Source of the DNA: CAWATZ01 sp963784995
Lineage (GTDB): Bacteria; Planctomycetota; Planctomycetia; Gemmatales; Gemmataceae
Direction: 5' to 3'
DNA length: 64,000 nucleotides
Assembly (NCBI GenBank): GCA_963784995.1
Contig: CAWATZ010000001.1
Location: 248,001-312,000, forward strand
Shown here: positions 25,801 through 33,600 of the stretch, one piece after another
How positions within the stretch are numbered: position 1 is the stretch's first letter
How the letters are laid out: each line of letters opens with the position of its first letter
Notes under the pieces: generated by a model
Databases searched by the model: none
What the model saw: the letters and a program-made list of their open reading frames with translations, nothing else
Told to the model about the DNA's origin: nothing
Translations under genes and position numbers: made by a program

Positions 25801-27879
25801 TCGGCCAGCGGCCTGTCCAGCTACAGCAGCATCGAGACCCAGAACGCCCTGTCGCGGCAGACGACCGCCAGCGTCGCCACCATGCCGGCCAACCGCAGCC
25901 TGCTCGGCGCGCTGAAGGTGCTGCTGTTCCCGCCGCTGTCGCTGAGCAGCAGCAGCATCACCGCCCTGGTCACCCTCGGCACCCTCAAAAGCCGCATCAG
26001 CATGACCCAGAGCACCTCCGGACTGTACTCCTGGACCGCCCGCGAGTCCGGCAGCTGCGGCAGCAGCGGCTACAACCTGAGCAGTGTGGTGCTGCAGCAG
26101 ACGGCGGTGGCCAACCAGCAGATTCAGACCAGCAGCCTGCTCACCAGCAACAGCTGGGTCATCAACAGCAGCCAGGGCAGCCGCACCGGCCAGCTGGTCA
26201 GCCAGGACACCCAGAGCAACACGCTGGCCAACCGGCTCACCATCTACCAGGCGGGCCAGATCAGCCAGGGCAACTGGAGCCTGTCCAGCTACCAGCTGAC
26301 CGCCAGCAGTTACAACACCGCCAGCGACGCCCTGCAGCAGAATGGCCGCAACGCCGTCTCCGTCAACAGCACCACTGCCACCGGCACCATGCCCAACAGC
26401 TACTCCGGCACCAACACCACTAGCCTCACCCAGACCACGCTCCAACTGCTGGCGGCCAACCTCAAGGAGAAGGGCAGCTACAGCAACGGCAGCTTGCAGC
26501 TGGGACTGGTGAGCATGACCCTGGATGGCAGCTCTACCGCCGGCACCCGCAGCACCAACAACAACAGTTACACCCAGGGCCAGGACAGCATCACCATCAC
26601 CGCCAGCAACTCGGGCAGTTTTCATCTGCAGGCGGCCGGCAGTTACAGTCAGAGTTCGCTGTCACTGTCGAGCTTCCAGTTCAAGGGCCAGTCGGGCGGC
26701 ACGGTGGCCATGACCCAGACGGGCACGTCGGCGGGGGTCAGCTACAGTCACTCCGACAACTGGAACGAGAACCTCAGCCAGCGCGAGAGCGGCAGCTATC
26801 AGCCGGCCGCGCCCGGCAACGCCTGGAACTTGACCTTCTTCCTGCTGACCGACACCGAGACGGAGACGGCCAGCGACCAGGTCAAGACGAGCACGGCCAG
26901 CACCAGCGTCACCAGTCTGCTGACGCTGGTCGGCACCGGCGTCAGCGGCTTGAGCGAGGTCAGCAGTTTCGGCAGCAACAACTGGAACGGCCGCTACGAG
27001 ACCTTCGTGACGCCGACGACGACGACCAACACGCCGTTGATCGTGATCGGCGTGCCGCAGTTGAACCCGACGGTGGGCCTGAGCAACCTGATCAACGGCA
27101 GCGTGGCTGGCAAGGCGTCAGGCGTGACCGCCGGGGCCCTGCTGGGGCTGGTGTGGCCGACGACGCTGACGCCGCTGCTGGGTGCGGGGCGAACGCCGCC
27201 GAGTGCAGTGCCCCTGCTGGCGTTGCAGGGGCCGCCGCTGCTGAGCGCGGTCAACCCGGGCCCCTACGGCGGCTGGCTGAGCCTGGCGCAAGGGGCCAGC
27301 GGCAATCCCGGCCCCTGGACCGACCTGGGCCAGACGGCCCAGAAGCTGTGGAGCCTGGTGAACGTGACCTACCAGGACGGGCTGACCAAGGTGCAAAGCC
27401 TGCTGCAGAACCAGTATCAGAACCCGCTGAGCATGTATGCGTCGCAGCAGTGGTCGGCCTTGACGGCGTCGCTGCCGGCGGGGACGACGCTGACCTCCAA
27501 CCTGAAGGCCAAGCTGGGCAAGGTGGTGGACTACGTCGCCGGGATCGTGGACGAGTTGACGGGGGGAGCGATCTCCAAGGGGTACTTGCAGTACTTGAAG
27601 TGGCTGCCGTTTGGCATCGGGCAGACCTATTCGTTTATCGAGCAGAACGCGCCGTGGCTGCTGCCCAACCCCAACTCGCGGGCCTTCCAGGCAGGCGGTG
27701 TGGCCGGCCAGGTGATCGGCATTGTGCTGATGGTCAATCCGTCGGCGCTGGGCATTGTGGGCCGGGTGCTGGTGAACGTGCAGTTTTACAGCGGTCTGGT
27801 CAATGCCAGCGTGGCGTTGCGCAGGGCAACTGGCAGGGCTTTACGCTGCTGCTGCTGGGTGCGATCTCGAAGAAGCTGA
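19825..27879 (+). CDS. giant repeat-stalk polymorphic toxin protein, cassette 1 (only cassette with a proper head)
   Basis: 2684 codons from ATG 19825, preceded by TTGGAGACGACC. The head MTGFLFRLWQQHFAKLQRQL ... LEALEERVVM carries the LEALEER motif typical of N-termini of large secreted planctomycete proteins. Residues about 80-2340 are a stalk of about 24 repeats. Each centres on a motif like QGSFSNGSYNFG, AGGFTAGSYSLGSVNY or KGSYSNGSLQLGLVSM, followed by a Ser/Thr/Gln-rich spacer; predicted beta-rich. Residues about 2380-2660 (PYGGWLSLAQGAS, WTDLGQTAQKLWSLVNV, VAGQVIGIVLMVNPSALGIV) form a Gly/Ala-rich pre-Hint segment that could cross a membrane. At about 27820 the frame changes; the Hint and toxin follow in other frames (27822-28942). 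The last 20 codons are therefore spurious. The full protein would be about 3000 residues and should deliver a C-terminal nuclease to other cells, by analogy to Rhs/CdiA proteins. Confidence 0.8.
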   Translation: MTGFLFRLWQQHFAKLQRQLHPPRSVRLWLEALEERVVMTQNVWLPQQLSPIAGSSQALQFGQTFQPVSTALLPPPGLSATVFTTSGNFSLLDQGSYDLVLHESGSSAAGNFSFSESGSVTFNLTVSGPVSNAGLAATSVVLTQSATLNWSLTQGGASSSGTTTLTTSSPGGTLDPFFAAGFSWLPVTQQLIQANGLGLGSASISTLSVGESGLECYTFGVSGQQTLVAGGVPASPDPLQGSTSSLGFARTDSFTLTDHGLDTYSLAEQGSANSSGVYSLNSILYAETANKPIHLADGTVALGATWQLTQSGTVTLTGKTSDSSTQAPGSADLALPSSIGALTAGAGQTPLTANALPQSDSDSFRFSDSVPYTYADGGRQSYVLRAAGTFGTRGFNLGSVNQQSSAHGSYTLGLRDRESSSGTFADTGSGLLDSNAGLLTSASDSDSGSFTQQSTLTQTEAGTSTLQLSEQGSYANGSLSLGYFKQTQTQTASTSSRQSDSYRDSYSGQFGQASLSEQFSGTDSSSDSSSQSGSAQQTLTEQGTLQGGQLNLSCWVVNAKSSGTFSTGTTASSTQSGTVRTSQTTTALATTAVGTVTITATSQVSFSSHSAWQQNSSGCFSQGTYTSGTVNSGVFALTSAAYQQSSNDHWTVSGSDGSTSSGTTGTVASGTLQTVSNNVPAAVTFRTSSTSTFASTEQDSYSGTGTDSGSARTAGAFAQGSFSFGQVAYSSSSNQTLTLTASGADTFSNLSSTSGSSVSHQGSIASVAGTGSTTVTGTFVSSGQTVSTSKGSDCWSLTSTSSAGVNLSQSGRFLAGSYSLGSVSLSQTGSDSWTSQQSGSGSGTSVYSLLSTGSNATAGLYTQTATGTITGAFTSSVQQSGTDSLTLRQGGNFAKGSFSFASVLFQAKSAQTTTATLAGVSHSQASTTTTYQTHSQQAGPVGPFGSGVGLASSTQTGRITATQHASETFSASLTSSIHAQVYQAGQAPKGVYGFGSVAYSESDTSATTSSDSQSGSGSGGNSWSAQTVSTWAKVPGSAQPYTGSGQSSASSSYSGTFRFSFLSSTNQHSHGSSSLTEQGSFSNGSYNFGCWVWDAGSSQQTTMTAALQSSFAGTGADSSVYSGSQSNLGTASTDSQSRSGQSSDCYASSGSQSASLVSTSSVHNHLHEAGGFTAGSYSLGSVNYTSSGSGSVVQAQSTVGSDSGSNSVSTLSSRLQTQLSSATPGYHNQLSSTSTQTSSGTFTDRYGSTNTISSSVSFGMSQQGAFSPTGDFSFASVVFHNGSTTTATQHSNAVSTSSSSQTSSLLSTALNASWGGSFSSSDGSSYESQSHLTVQSTSAQGSTALQQSSTSTSTSEVLTSGNQLWETGADVGGTYSYGSVVLSSTSSDLATVQQSGTSTQQGSNWASLDSSYLALSVGTSASGQSVTQVALTSCVAQSHGSASNSFTQSSLTSSTATSLSCSSLSQRGTLVGGSFAFGSTVYSNSGTARTTYAEHDTGNYTGSFHSSTDSTFLQQNTTGTFVAVYPSGNSKDISGQQWGSTNTTILNSQQQTFSLFQSGGVNLQGKYNLGSVVLTQTEQATSTVSSWGSGTQSSTSGTFSSNDVLWGYNLSQGLPGGVKIYVDQGGTVAFVQSSTRSSTETNQASSSLSQRGSFANGSYSFACVVYQSAQTGSDSSLQTGTQSYTQSSSSGQTFSNGTPILTSQNGYLSVSLKDSVRTGQETTSVNDVQTSSTSYYAAGSYSGGSNAYSLGSVNYQGRSSDLSTLVKEGGLTETGSQLTNQLNALATGVNSVWSNKLYQQTNSSTQTQVSQSNATLSELGCFSNGAFALDSVVLRQSGSTTTTTRQDSTNSSTQLTLKYFTFIAPSPLIAFYSATSTTTLHQHESDSSDDSVTSTVNLLEAGRYSQNSFALTSVVYDQGRQQTSTALQTLLSAETGTQLSLFSTTSNYNLTANAGTVTDTIATSLSSSSQSHLHEAGSLSSTGYFNLGCVSYSASGLSSYSSIETQNALSRQTTASVATMPANRSLLGALKVLLFPPLSLSSSSITALVTLGTLKSRISMTQSTSGLYSWTARESGSCGSSGYNLSSVVLQQTAVANQQIQTSSLLTSNSWVINSSQGSRTGQLVSQDTQSNTLANRLTIYQAGQISQGNWSLSSYQLTASSYNTASDALQQNGRNAVSVNSTTATGTMPNSYSGTNTTSLTQTTLQLLAANLKEKGSYSNGSLQLGLVSMTLDGSSTAGTRSTNNNSYTQGQDSITITASNSGSFHLQAAGSYSQSSLSLSSFQFKGQSGGTVAMTQTGTSAGVSYSHSDNWNENLSQRESGSYQPAAPGNAWNLTFFLLTDTETETASDQVKTSTASTSVTSLLTLVGTGVSGLSEVSSFGSNNWNGRYETFVTPTTTTNTPLIVIGVPQLNPTVGLSNLINGSVAGKASGVTAGALLGLVWPTTLTPLLGAGRTPPSAVPLLALQGPPLLSAVNPGPYGGWLSLAQGASGNPGPWTDLGQTAQKLWSLVNVTYQDGLTKVQSLLQNQYQNPLSMYASQQWSALTASLPAGTTLTSNLKAKLGKVVDYVAGIVDELTGGAISKGYLQYLKWLPFGIGQTYSFIEQNAPWLLPNPNSRAFQAGGVAGQVIGIVLMVNPSALGIVGRVLVNVQFYSGLVNASVALRRATGRALRCCCWVRSRRS

Positions 27880-28523
27880 GCGGGGTGACGCCGTGCGTGT
27901 CTGGCTGGGTGGGGATCGGGGTGGGCGTGGTGGCGACTGGTCAGAGCCTGGCCAGCGCCTACAATAACCTGACGCAGCCGGGAGGCGATCCGCTGCGGGG
28001 CATTCTGGACCTTGTGCAGGCGGCGGTGACCTTCAAGGTCCAGGTGGCCAGTTCCTGCTTCACCGGCCGGATGCTGATGCGCACGGCCGAAGGGAAGAAG
28101 CGGGTCGATGCGATCCGAGAGGGCGACCTGGTGTGGTCGCGAGACGAGAACGATCCGTATGGCAAGCTGATGCTGAAAGCGGTGCTGGCGACGTTCGTGC
28201 GGGTGGCCCCGATCTGGGCGGTGAAGATTCCGGGTCAGACGATCGAGACGACGGCGGAGCATCCGTTCTGGGTCTATGGCCGTGGCTGGATTCCGGCGAA
28301 GATGCTGGAGGTGGGGGACCTGTTCATCACGGACGCGGGGCTGCTGGTGACGGTGGAGGGCGTGGAGGACACCGGCAGGGTCGAGACGGTTTACAACTTC
28401 CTGGTCGAAGATTTCCACACCTACTTCGTCAGTGCGACCGAGGATGGCGTCAGCGTTTGGCGCATAACACTGGCTGTGGACCTGACCCAGACTGGAAGTC
28501 CTCATGGCGAGACCCAAAGGTAG
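27822..28523 (+). CDS. cassette 1 pre-Hint end and Hint autoprotease domain (second frame)
   Basis: This continues the giant protein after the break at about 27820 (QGNWQGFTLLLLGAISKKL). The Hint domain starts at the nucleophile Cys of SSCFTGRM (28056) and shows VDAIREGDLVWSRDEN, the T-x-x-H block ETTAEHPFWVYGRGWI, and the last block VETVYNFLVEDFHTYFVS. Hint domains cleave at their end, usually at HN, to free the toxin. Here the frame reads VSVWRITLAVDL after the Hint and stops at 28521, while the expected A-H-N and toxin lie in the -1 frame from 28457. The same happens in cassettes 3 and 6. Confidence 0.75.
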   Translation, partial: QGNWQGFTLLLLGAISKKLSGVTPCVSGWVGIGVGVVATGQSLASAYNNLTQPGGDPLRGILDLVQAAVTFKVQVASSCFTGRMLMRTAEGKKRVDAIREGDLVWSRDENDPYGKLMLKAVLATFVRVAPIWAVKIPGQTIETTAEHPFWVYGRGWIPAKMLEVGDLFITDAGLLVTVEGVEDTGRVETVYNFLVEDFHTYFVSATEDGVSVWRITLAVDLTQTGSPHGETQR

Positions 28524-28942
28524 TTGGGAGGCAAAAGGCCGCAAAAGAGAACGCCAACATACTACGCAAGAACTTGAAATTGAAAGCAACCGCAGCCGAA
28601 GATGGATTAGATGCTCACCACATCGTCCAGAGTACGAACAGCAAGGGCAAGGACCAATCGTTCCAGAAGGCTCGGCAGTTGCTAAATGACCACCAGATCG
28701 ACATTAATTCGGCCGAGAACGGTGTGGCCTTACAATCGACAAAGCCAGGAGTTCCGCAGAATCCTGGCGTGCGACAGCACAAGGGAGGCGACCTCCACAG
28801 CAATGAGGGTGGTCGTCGCACTTACAACCGTCTCAAGAATGCTGCGGATGCCGCAGGGAGTGATTGGGGAGCAAGACAAACTGCGCTTCGCAATGAGCTT
28901 GCGATGATGAAGGCAGAGATTGCGGCTGGGCATTTCCCATGA
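28457..28942 (+). CDS. cassette 1 toxin tip: AHH-type HNH/Endo VII nuclease
   Basis: Open in the -1 frame relative to the Hint from TTG 28457 (LAHNTGCG) to 28942, about 161 residues. AHN at the beginning is the normal Hint end. The tip holds the signature DGLDAHHIVQ of the AHH family of nuclease toxins (HNH/Endo VII fold), followed by DINSAENGVALQS and a later His-containing GDLHSNEGGRRTYNRL, as in other AHH tips. It should cut nucleic acid in a target cell. It is AT-richer than the stalk. It is followed 70 bases later by its likely immunity gene. It is not in frame with the Hint in this sequence, so expression needs a frameshift, recombination or a corrected read. Confidence 0.75.
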   Translation: MAHNTGCGPDPDWKSSWRDPKVVGRQKAAKENANILRKNLKLKATAAEDGLDAHHIVQSTNSKGKDQSFQKARQLLNDHQIDINSAENGVALQSTKPGVPQNPGVRQHKGGDLHSNEGGRRTYNRLKNAADAAGSDWGARQTALRNELAMMKAEIAAGHFP

Positions 28943-29012
28943 CCGCTGCTTGTTCCTCCGAGTCAAGATAGATCGAGCAGACCAGCAACGAAGCGATGGA
29001 GTGGTAATAACT

Positions 29013-29573
29013 ATGGTTGAGCTTTTTCGTGCGCAGTCAATGCCGGATGACTACCGGCCAGTCTGGTATAAGGATCAAGACGAACCGATGTTCGACTTGT
29101 TGCGAACAGGAAAACCAATCGGGGGAAGATGGACGACTCCGTATCTCATCCTTGGCGGGCCTGCTCGTAGGCGAGAAACATCCGACTTTCCTGGGTTGTT
29201 GGATCACGTCTTGATTGCGAGCGAACGTGCTTGGCAGACACTTCAACCATTGATCAACGATGCGGTTGAGGCACTTCCTGTCATTCATCCATCGGGTGAG
29301 CAGTATTATGCCCTCAACGCCATTCGAGTCATCGACTGCCTCTTGGTTGACCGCTGTAAGACCAATCGCCTGCCGACCAGTCCGAGTTCGTATTTCAGCA
29401 AGGTTTACGTCTACTCCTTCAACGAAGAAGCCGTCCGAAGCCAACACTTTTTTCGGTGTCCGCAGATGAAGGGGCTTGAGGTGTATGTCTCTTCGGAGTT
29501 CAAGAGTTTGGTTGAGTCGAACCGATTGACCGGGTTGAAGTTTGTCCAGATTTACCCGCCGCCGACAGAGTAA
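29013..29573 (+). CDS. cassette 1 immunity protein, DUF1629/Imm11-like
   Basis: 186 residues from ATG 29013 (MVELFRAQSMPDDYRPVWYK), with a purine-rich GATGGAGTGG site upstream; the frame is open to 28920 but without sense. The second half has the pattern of DUF1629 (Imm11) immunity proteins: HFFRCPQMKGLEVYVSSEFK followed by SNRLTGLKFVQIYPP. Imm11-type proteins are known partners of AHH nuclease toxins, which supports the pairing with the tip directly upstream. It should bind and block that toxin in the cytoplasm. Intact, lower GC than the stalk. Confidence 0.75.
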   Translation: MVELFRAQSMPDDYRPVWYKDQDEPMFDLLRTGKPIGGRWTTPYLILGGPARRRETSDFPGLLDHVLIASERAWQTLQPLINDAVEALPVIHPSGEQYYALNAIRVIDCLLVDRCKTNRLPTSPSSYFSKVYVYSFNEEAVRSQHFFRCPQMKGLEVYVSSEFKSLVESNRLTGLKFVQIYPPPTE

Positions 29574-29627
29574 CACCTAATCCATGCCCCGAAACCCCTC
29601 TCCCTTCGCTTCTGCGAGCAAAAAGAG

Positions 29628-29752
29628 CAAAAAGGGGACGGATCTAATTATTCTGGGACAATGTAGGTGTGTGATTAGGATGCAGAGCCAAAAGGGGACG
29701 GATCTATTTATTGTGAGACAATGCGGGTGTCCGATTAGGATGCCGGGGAACC
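29628..29752 (+). repeat. two tandem copies of the ~65-bp REP-like boundary repeat (ISR-a, ISR-b)
   Basis: ISR-b (29688-29752) shows the core CAAAAGGGGACGGATCTATT, then GTGAGACAATGCGGGTGT and GATTAGGATGCC. ISR-a (29628-29688) is a diverged copy (CTAATTATTCTGGGACAATG). Other copies: 35226, 39236, 56086, partial 56164, 57143 and 57309. They mark the left ends of headless cassettes or stalk stubs. Not a CRISPR: copies are scattered and not regularly spaced. Confidence 0.85.
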
Positions 29753-29872
29753 AAGCCGCCACAACGCGGCACTCTGATCTTTGACAATCCAGATGAGGCG
29801 GGGAGGGGCCGACTGGGCGAACCCAACGTGGTGCTGGACAGATCGCCCAGTCGCGTCCCCTCTCTACCTCGA
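29753..29872 (+). repeat. ~120-bp spacer block shared with 57374-57497
   Basis: AAGCCGCCACAACGCGGCAC, CTTTGACAATCCAGATGAGG and CTCTCTACCTCGAGCATT occur in the same order at 57374-57497, about 90% identical by eye. In both places the block lies between a boundary repeat and the same stalk module (SLSCSSLSQRG). No coding sense is seen in it. Confidence 0.75.
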
Positions 29873-30612
29873 GCATTACCTCTCTCAGTTGCAGCAGTCT
29901 CAGTCAGCGCGGCAACCTGGTGGGCGGCCCCTTCGCCTTCGGCAGCACCGTCTACAGCAACACTGGCTCGGCTCGCACCAATTACTTCGAGCGCGACACG
30001 GGCAACTGGACCGGCTCGTTCCACAGCAGCACCAGCACCAGCCTGCTGCTGCAGGGCCCTGTCCCCAATCACCCGGCGGGCGACCACTACAGCAACAGCA
30101 AGGACGTCAGCGGCGACCAGTGGGGCAGCAGCAGCACCACCGTCCTTAACAGCCAGCAGCAGACCTTCAATCTGTTCCAGTCGGGCAGCGTGGACAGCAA
30201 GGGCAATTACAGCCTGGGCAGCGTGGTGCTGACGCAGACGGAGCAGGCCACCAGTACGGTCAGCAACTGGAGCCGCAGCACGCAGAGCAGCACCAGCGGC
30301 ACCTTCAGCAGCACCGACGTCCTGTGGGGCTACAACCTGTCCCAGGGGCTGCCCGGCGGCGTCAAGATCTACGTCGATCAGGGCGGCACCGTGGCCTTCG
30401 TTCAGTCCTCCACACGCAGCAGCACCGAGAGCAACCAGGCCAGCAGCAGCCTGAGCCAGCGTGGCAGCTTCGCCAACGGCAGCTACAGCTTTGCCTGCGT
30501 GGTCTACCAGAGCGCCAGACCGGCAGCGACAGCAGCCTGCAAACAGGGACGCAGAGCTACACCCAGTCCAGCAGCAGCGGCCAGACCTTCAGCAACGGCA
30601 CGCCGATCTTGA
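29872..30612 (+). CDS. cassette 2 stalk, first fragment (headless)
   Basis: Stalk sense starts abruptly at about 29872 (SITSLSCSSLSQRGNLVGGP); the first possible start in frame is GTG 29920. There is no head, signal or LEALEER motif and no convincing ribosome site. Modules correspond to 24190-24830 of cassette 1 with scattered changes. At about 30515 one C is missing from a CCC run compared with cassette 1 (GAGCGCCAGACC versus GAGCGCCCAGACC), shifting the frame; the last ~30 codons are out of sense. Probably silent unless joined to a head by recombination. Confidence 0.6.
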   Translation, partial: SITSLSCSSLSQRGNLVGGPFAFGSTVYSNTGSARTNYFERDTGNWTGSFHSSTSTSLLLQGPVPNHPAGDHYSNSKDVSGDQWGSSSTTVLNSQQQTFNLFQSGSVDSKGNYSLGSVVLTQTEQATSTVSNWSRSTQSSTSGTFSSTDVLWGYNLSQGLPGGVKIYVDQGGTVAFVQSSTRSSTESNQASSSLSQRGSFANGSYSFACVVYQSARPAATAACKQGRRATPSPAAAARPSATARRS

Positions 30613-33600
30613 CCAGCCAAAATGGCTACCTCAGCGTCAGCCTGAAGGACAGTGTCCGCACCGGCCAGGAGACCACCAGCCTCAGCGACGTTCAGACCAG
30701 CAGCACCAACTATTACGCGGCCGGCAGTTACTCCGGCGGGAGCAACGCTTACAGCCTGGGCAGCGTCAACTACCAGGGCCGCAGCAGCGACCTGAGTACC
30801 CTGGTCAAGGAGGGCGGCCTGACCGAGACCGGCAGCCAGCTGACCAACCAGCTGAACGCCCTGGCCACCGGCGTCAACTCGGTCTGGAGCAACAAGCAGT
30901 ATCGCCAGACCAACGCCTCCACTCAGACCCAGGTCAGCCAGTCCAACGCCACCCTCAGCGAGCGGGGCAGCTACGGCAATGGCAGCTTTGCGCTGGCCAG
31001 CGTGGTCTTGCGCCAGTCGGGAAGCACCACGACCACCACCAGGCAGGACTCGACGAACAGTTCGACCCTGCTGACACTGAAGTACTCCAACTTCATCGTC
31101 ACCGGACCAGTCAATGCCTACTACTCCTCCAGCAGCACCACGACGCTGCATCAGCACGAGAGCGACTCCAGCGACGACAGCGTCACCAGCACCACTTATT
31201 TGACCGAGGCCGGCAGTTACGCTCAGAATTGCTTTGCCCTGACCAGCGTGTCTTACGACCAGTGGCAGGACCACGACACGACCGCGCAGCAGACCGTGCT
31301 CAGCACCGAGACCGGCACGCAACTGGGCCTGTACAGCGCCACCAGCAACTACTGTCTGGCCTTGAACTCGGTCACCGGCACCGACAAGGTTTACGTCAGC
31401 CTCAGCAGCAGTTCCAACTCCCACCTGCACGAGGCCGGTTCGGCGGGCACGACGGGCAATTTCAACCTGGATTGCGTCCGTTACGACGCCGGCGGCCTGT
31501 CCAGCTACACTCGGGACGAAACCCAGCAGGCGCTGTCACGGCAGACCACGGTCAACGTCAGCAGCAAACCGGCCAACCAGAACCTGCTGGCTACCCTCAA
31601 GGCGCTGGCGTTGTCGCGTCTGGGCCTGGCCAGCACCAGCAACAGCACCACCAGCCTTCTCAGCGTCAGCGACCTGAACAGCAACACCACCAGCACGCTC
31701 ACCAGCACCGGCCTGTACTCCTGGACTGCCAACGACTCCGGCACCTACGGCAACGGCAGTTACAACCTCTCCAGCATGGTGCTGCAGCAGCGAGCCACCG
31801 CCCACCAGGACAGCGAGGCCGTCTGCCTGGCCACCAGCAGCACCAGCGGCAACAACGGCCTGCACAACGGTCTGGGCGTCTCCCTGGAGACGCAGACCGG
31901 CAGCCTGTCGGACCAGCTGACCATCTACCAGGCGGGCACGGCCGACCACAGCGGCTTCAACCTGTCCAGCTTCCAGCTGACCGCCACCACGTACAGCGGC
32001 AGCACCGTGGCACTGAGCCAGAAAAGCACCGACAGCGTCTCGGGCAGCATCAGCGACGCCAGCGGCACGGTGCCCAGCAACTACCAGGGGCTCAGCACCA
32101 GCAGCCTGATCCAGACCAGCACCCAGAGCCAGTCGGCCGCACTGGACGAGAAGGGCACCTTTGGCAACGGCAGTCTGCAACTGGGGCTGGTGAGCATGAC
32201 CCTGGATGGCCTGTTCACCTCCAGCTCGCGCAGCTCCAGCAGCAACAGCTACACCGAAGGCAACGACAGCACCAGCGTCACGGCCAACTCCTCGGGCAAC
32301 TACCATCTGCAAGCGGCCGGCAGTTTCAGCCACGGTTCGCTGGCGCTGTCCTGTTTCAGCTACAACGGCAAGTCGGGCGGCATGGCCACCATGACGCAGC
32401 TGGGCACTGCCGCGGGGGCCAACTACTCGCACACCGACAACTGGAAGGAGAACTTCAGTCTCAACGAGCAGGGCAGTTACAACCCGGCGGCTGCGACGGG
32501 CAACGGCTGGAGCCTGAGCAGTTACGTCAGCAAGTACCAGCAGACGGAGACGGCCGGCGACAAGATCAAGAACAGCACGGCCAGCACCAACAACAGCAGC
32601 ACGACCACGGTGACGGGCACGGGCACGGTGGGCAACAGCGTATCCAACAGTTCGGGTTACAACAACTGGAATGGGCGGCGTTCGTCCTACGTCAACCCCA
32701 GCACGACCACGGTGACGCTGACGGGTCCCGGCGTGCCGGCGCTCTACCCCGACGTGGGCGTCAGCGGCTTTACCGCGGCCGTGAGCGGCTGGGCCAAAGG
32801 GGTCATCGCCGGGCAGTTGCTGGGCGTGTCCTTGCCGACGACGCTGCCGGCGCTGGCTGGGGGAGGCAACGCCCCGCTGAGCCAGCCGCCGCAGCTGAGC
32901 ATGGTGGCACCGCCGCTGCAGGGGGGAGTGCAGCCCCAACCCTACGGCGGCTGGTTGACGGTACAGCAAGGGCCAACGACCAATCCCAGTCCCTGGAACG
33001 ACCTGGGCCAGACCGGACAGAACTTGTGGGACCTGGTCAACAAGGCCTACCAGGATGGCAGCAGCAAGTTCCAGAGTCTGCTGCAGAACCAGAACGCCAA
33101 TCCGCTGTCGATGTATTCGTCGCAGATGTGGACGGCGCTGGTGGATGCCTTGCCCAACGGCGTGGAGATCACCTACAACTGGAAGGCTTACGTTGGCGCG
33201 GTCTTTGACTTCGTGGGCGGTGCCTTGAGTGCGTTGACCAACGGCTTGACGGACCGTGCGTTGCGCGGGGCGGGGCTAAACTGGTTGGTAAACCCGGACT
33301 CGACGGCCTACCGTGTGGGGACCTACGTCGGTCAGGCGCTGGACATCGTGCTGACGTTCACGCCGGTGGGGCGGGTGCTGGGGTTCATCCAGATGGCGGG
33401 GGGGCTGTGGAACTCCTACGACGCCTACCAATCCGGGGACTACGCGGGAGCGGCGCTGGGAGCGGTGCAGGCGTTGGCCCTGGGATTGAAGGGAGTGTCG
33501 CGTTGTGCTTCGACGCAGTGGGCGCAGAAGACCTTCGGCAAGCTGGGAGCGGGGGTGAGCAACCTGGCGGGGAAGACGGCGGGAGTGCTCTCGACGGGCC

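Noticed and set aside
28455..28465. Canonical X-XXY-YYZ slippery site at the Hint-toxin junction
   Set aside because: GTTTGGC and GTCTGGC do not fit the heptamer rule and I saw no clear pseudoknot after it. The frameshift idea is kept only because of the threefold recurrence.
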